Made by a program: the position numbers and the translations under genes. Of a stretch of 15,638 bases of DNA, positions 13,940-15,638 are shown in pieces (the stretch's first letter is position 1; every line of letters begins with the position of its first letter). The stretch lies in contig JBFGCM010000084.1 of the NCBI GenBank assembly GCA_041581135.1, positions 1 through 15,638 on the forward strand, read 5' to 3'. The notes beneath the pieces are model-generated. The model had not been told where the DNA came from and ran no database searches. It worked only from the letters and a program-made list of their open reading frames with translations. The stretch is from JBFGCM01 sp041581135 (GTDB lineage Bacteria; Actinomycetota; Acidimicrobiia; Spongiisociales; UBA5794).

Positions 13940-15118
13940 CTATCCGGATCTGCGGATGACGATGAGTTGATCTGCGGCCGATTCGCCGCCCCACACTTCG
14001 CCGGGGCGCCCGAGGATTTGACGGACGTTGCCCGGGCGGGACGGAAGCTCGAACGTGTCGAATGTTTCGGTGGTCGGGTCGAAGCGGTGCATGGCGTTGC
14101 CGCCGAAGTCGCTCACCCAGACGGTGTCGGTCTCGTCGACGTAAACGGCATATGCCTGCGGTGCGGCGCCGGGGAGCGGCCACGTGGTCCACGCCTCGGT
14201 TTCCGGCACGTAACGGCTGAGCTGGCCACTGTTCCACTCGCTCACCCAGATCGATCCGGCCGAGTCGGACCACACCCGCCGGGCGCCCTGGTCGGGGGTG
14301 GGCGGCTCCAGCACCGTGACGGCACCGTCGGCGCCGATGAGACCGACGTAGCTCCCGGCGAGCGAAGCGAAGTAGATCGTGCCGAGCGGCGTGGCCGCGA
14401 TGCCATATGGGCCACGACCGAGGGGAGCGTCGAACACATCCATGTCGCCGGTTGCCGGATCGAGGACTCCGTAGATGCCGTTCTGGCCGGTGAACCACAG
14501 GCGGCCAAATCCGTCGAAGGCCGCGGTGTTGAGGTTGGCGTCGGGCCGGTCAGCGGGGAGCGGATAGACGGTGACCTCGTCGGTTGCTGGGTCGACGGCG
14601 ACGATGGCGTTGAGCCCGCCGTCGGTGACCCAGGCGGTGCCGGCGTCGTCGACGATGACGCCGTGGGGCCGGGAACCGGATCCGAGTGCAATGTGGCGCG
14701 TGTCGCTGGTGGTGGGGTCGAGCCAGCCCAACTCGCCGGACCCCTGCGCGGTATACCACACCCCGCCGTCAGCGGCCGGGGCGACGTCGTGGGGTCGGGA
14801 TCCTGCGGGGACCGGAAAGGCAACCAGTTCGAGCTGCTCGACCGGAATGGGCTCGGGCAGGGTCGTGGTGGTCGTAGCTGGAACCGTGGTGGTGGTCGTC
14901 GGCGCGGTCGACGGTGTCGTGCCGGCGACGGTTGTGGTGGGGGCAGGCAGCGTGGTGGTCGTAGCGGCCGGCGCGCTGGTAGTCGTGTCGGGCGTAGGGG
15001 CGGCAGTCGTGCAGGCGGTCAGCACGAGGAGCAGTGTGGCGGGGGCGTTGCGTGCGATGGGCCCAAACCTAGGTCGGTTCGGTGGCGATGATTGTCGCTT
15101 GCGGACCCCGCGGGCCAC
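13940..15118 (-). CDS. Vgb/NHL-like beta-propeller lipoprotein with Thr-rich tether
   Basis: A 392-residue lipoprotein starting with GTG at 15118. No ATG, GTG or TTG lies between there and the signal core, and AAAGGG is just upstream. A 23-residue basic n-region leads to NAPATLLLVLTAC, with C36 lipidated. Residues 37-90 are a Thr/Pro/Ala tether rich in TTTTT runs. From about residue 97, repeats such as GSRPHDVAPAADGGVWYT, GSRPHGVIVDDAGTAWVTD and GRLWFTGQNGIYGVLDP are typical of streptogramin lyase (Vgb) and NHL-type propellers. Most proteins of this type are not antibiotic lyases, and lipid anchoring plus the tether argue for a surface role such as ligand or polymer binding. It begins 7 bases after the stop of the upstream membrane protein gene, implying an operon. 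Confidence 0.88.
   Translation of the reverse strand: MARGVRKRQSSPPNRPRFGPIARNAPATLLLVLTACTTAAPTPDTTTSAPAATTTTLPAPTTTVAGTTPSTAPTTTTTVPATTTTTLPEPIPVEQLELVAFPVPAGSRPHDVAPAADGGVWYTAQGSGELGWLDPTTSDTRHIALGSGSRPHGVIVDDAGTAWVTDGGLNAIVAVDPATDEVTVYPLPADRPDANLNTAAFDGFGRLWFTGQNGIYGVLDPATGDMDVFDAPLGRGPYGIAATPLGTIYFASLAGSYVGLIGADGAVTVLEPPTPDQGARRVWSDSAGSIWVSEWNSGQLSRYVPETEAWTTWPLPGAAPQAYAVYVDETDTVWVSDFGGNAMHRFDPTTETFDTFELPSRPGNVRQILGRPGEVWGGESAADQLIVIRRSG
14849..15006 (-). repeat. Low-complexity Thr/Pro/Ala tether DNA
   Basis: Degenerate GTGGTGGTCGT-type plus-strand motifs encode TTTTT-containing tether residues 38-90 of the Vgb-like lipoprotein. Possible O-glycosylation of such Thr-rich stalks is inference from other actinobacteria. 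Confidence 0.6.
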
Positions 15119-15125
15119 GGCCCTT

Positions 15126-15578
15126 TCAGCCGCCGGTCCGCATGCGGGCGATGGCTCGGTAGAGATCTTCGGCGATGGTGTCCAGCCTGCTGCCGTGCAT
15201 GGGGGCGAGCCCGACGCGAACCTTGCGCCCGGAATCGTCGGTGACGTAGAGGGCTCGTCCGCTCGAGTACAGCTTCCCGTCCTCGAAGCCGGCCGAGGCG
15301 CGCATCGGCCCCACGAGCTGGTCCTTTTCGTCGATGATGCGGACGGTATTCAACGGCACCTCGTGCCGCGCCAAGTAGTTCACGACGACGACACTGGCGC
15401 GAGTCACGGACAGCTTCATCTGCCGCAGTCGAAGTACCGAAGCGACAGACGTTGCCGCAACGACGAGCAACGCCGCCATGTTGCCGTACGGGGCGGCCAC
15501 GGCCAGCACGAACACGGTGATGACGGCGACCGCCACGAGCATCGAGCGATCCGGCCTCGCGACGACGATCTCCTCCAT
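15126..15578 (-). CDS. Membrane protein with possible PH-like domain
   Basis: A 150-residue protein from the ATG at 15578. Two hydrophobic stretches (12-30, 34-48) form a membrane hairpin. Residues 55-146 make a beta-rich domain followed by a C-terminal helix (LDTIAEDLYRAIARM), a pattern seen in bacterial PH-like domains of small actinobacterial membrane proteins; this assignment is tentative. The frame stays open to the window edge, with an ATG at 15596 and a GTG at 15632, and none of the starts has a clear ribosome site. The true start could therefore be further upstream. Its stop is 7 bases before the Vgb-like lipoprotein gene. Confidence 0.75.
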   Translation of the reverse strand: MEEIVVARPDRSMLVAVAVITVFVLAVAAPYGNMAALLVVAATSVASVLRLRQMKLSVTRASVVVVNYLARHEVPLNTVRIIDEKDQLVGPMRASAGFEDGKLYSSGRALYVTDDSGRKVRVGLAPMHGSRLDTIAEDLYRAIARMRTGG

Positions 15579-15638
15579 GGGAGAAGTCTTCCACATCGGT
15601 CCGGCTACGGGACATCCGCTTCCGTACTGCACGTGGCC

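Noticed and set aside
12876..13970. 364-codon plus-strand open frame opposite the Asp-box lipoprotein
   Set aside because: Low-complexity Arg/Gly-rich end and no domain; the minus strand shows six Asp boxes and a lipobox.
13967..15091. 374-codon plus-strand open frame opposite the Vgb-like gene
   Set aside because: Translation is a Gly/Arg-rich shadow of the tether and propeller codons; the minus strand encodes a signal peptide and propeller repeats.
13940..15118. Streptogramin resistance lyase
   Set aside because: The propeller repeats are shared by many non-enzymatic proteins. A lipid anchor and long Thr-rich stalk do not fit a cytoplasmic resistance enzyme.
1..15638. CRISPR array, tRNA, rRNA, insertion sequence or prophage
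   Set aside because: No regularly spaced repeats, cloverleaf-like segments, transposase, integrase or phage genes were seen; the only tandem repeats are in-frame tether codons.

Overview
The window reads as a chromosomal segment of a high-GC actinobacterium. Acidimicrobiia (Ilumatobacter/Microthrix-like) is my best guess, and that placement is inference. The clues are strongly GC-rich codon use, GTG and TTG starts, five lipoproteins with Ala/Thr/Pro- or Gly/Asp-rich tethers, a probable F420-dependent enzyme (DUF385/Ddn family) and an actinobacterial-type heliorhodopsin. I see no mobile element, CRISPR array, tRNA or rRNA. Coding density is high and no gap exceeds about 220 bases.

Layout. (1) 62-1465 (-): a branched-chain-amino-acid-type ABC substrate-binding lipoprotein. 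A strong hairpin at the left edge may end its transcript. (2) 1676-4597 (+): a tightly packed four-gene operon with a coiled-coil protein, an SDR-fold protein that lacks the catalytic Tyr and Lys, a SoxB/DadA-like FAD oxidoreductase (TGATG junction) and a DUF385 reductase (TTGA junction). (3) 6331-4603 (-): a heliorhodopsin gene starting with GTG, followed 19 bases later by a DHRS12/retinol-dehydrogenase-like SDR. (4) 6440-7909 (+): a YbjT-like SDR fused to DUF2867, divergent from the heliorhodopsin. The shared 108-bp control region carries a perfect 7+7 dyad, a 6+6 dyad and a TTGACA box. (5) 8037-9786: a small 2-TM protein (+), then a YbdG-type MscS channel (-) whose stop overlaps the start of a second small 2-TM protein. 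(6) 9981-11394: two convergent lipoproteins that appear to share a Cys-flanked helical domain. (7) 11613-12566 (+): two small four-helix membrane proteins, the first DoxX-like. (8) 15578-12585 (-): a membrane protein with a possible PH-like domain, a Vgb-like beta-propeller lipoprotein and an Asp-box beta-propeller lipoprotein.

How the parts may work together. The most notable locus is the heliorhodopsin cassette. Its retinal lysine, counterion glutamate and both conserved histidines are present at the spacing of HeR 48C12. It is arranged with one SDR gene downstream and one divergent SDR gene behind a dyad-rich control region, which suggests a light- or stress-responsive redox module. That role is inference. 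The first operon looks like a catabolic or amine/amino-acid oxidation unit, possibly fed by the neighbouring binding protein. Most of the remaining genes are cell-envelope functions.
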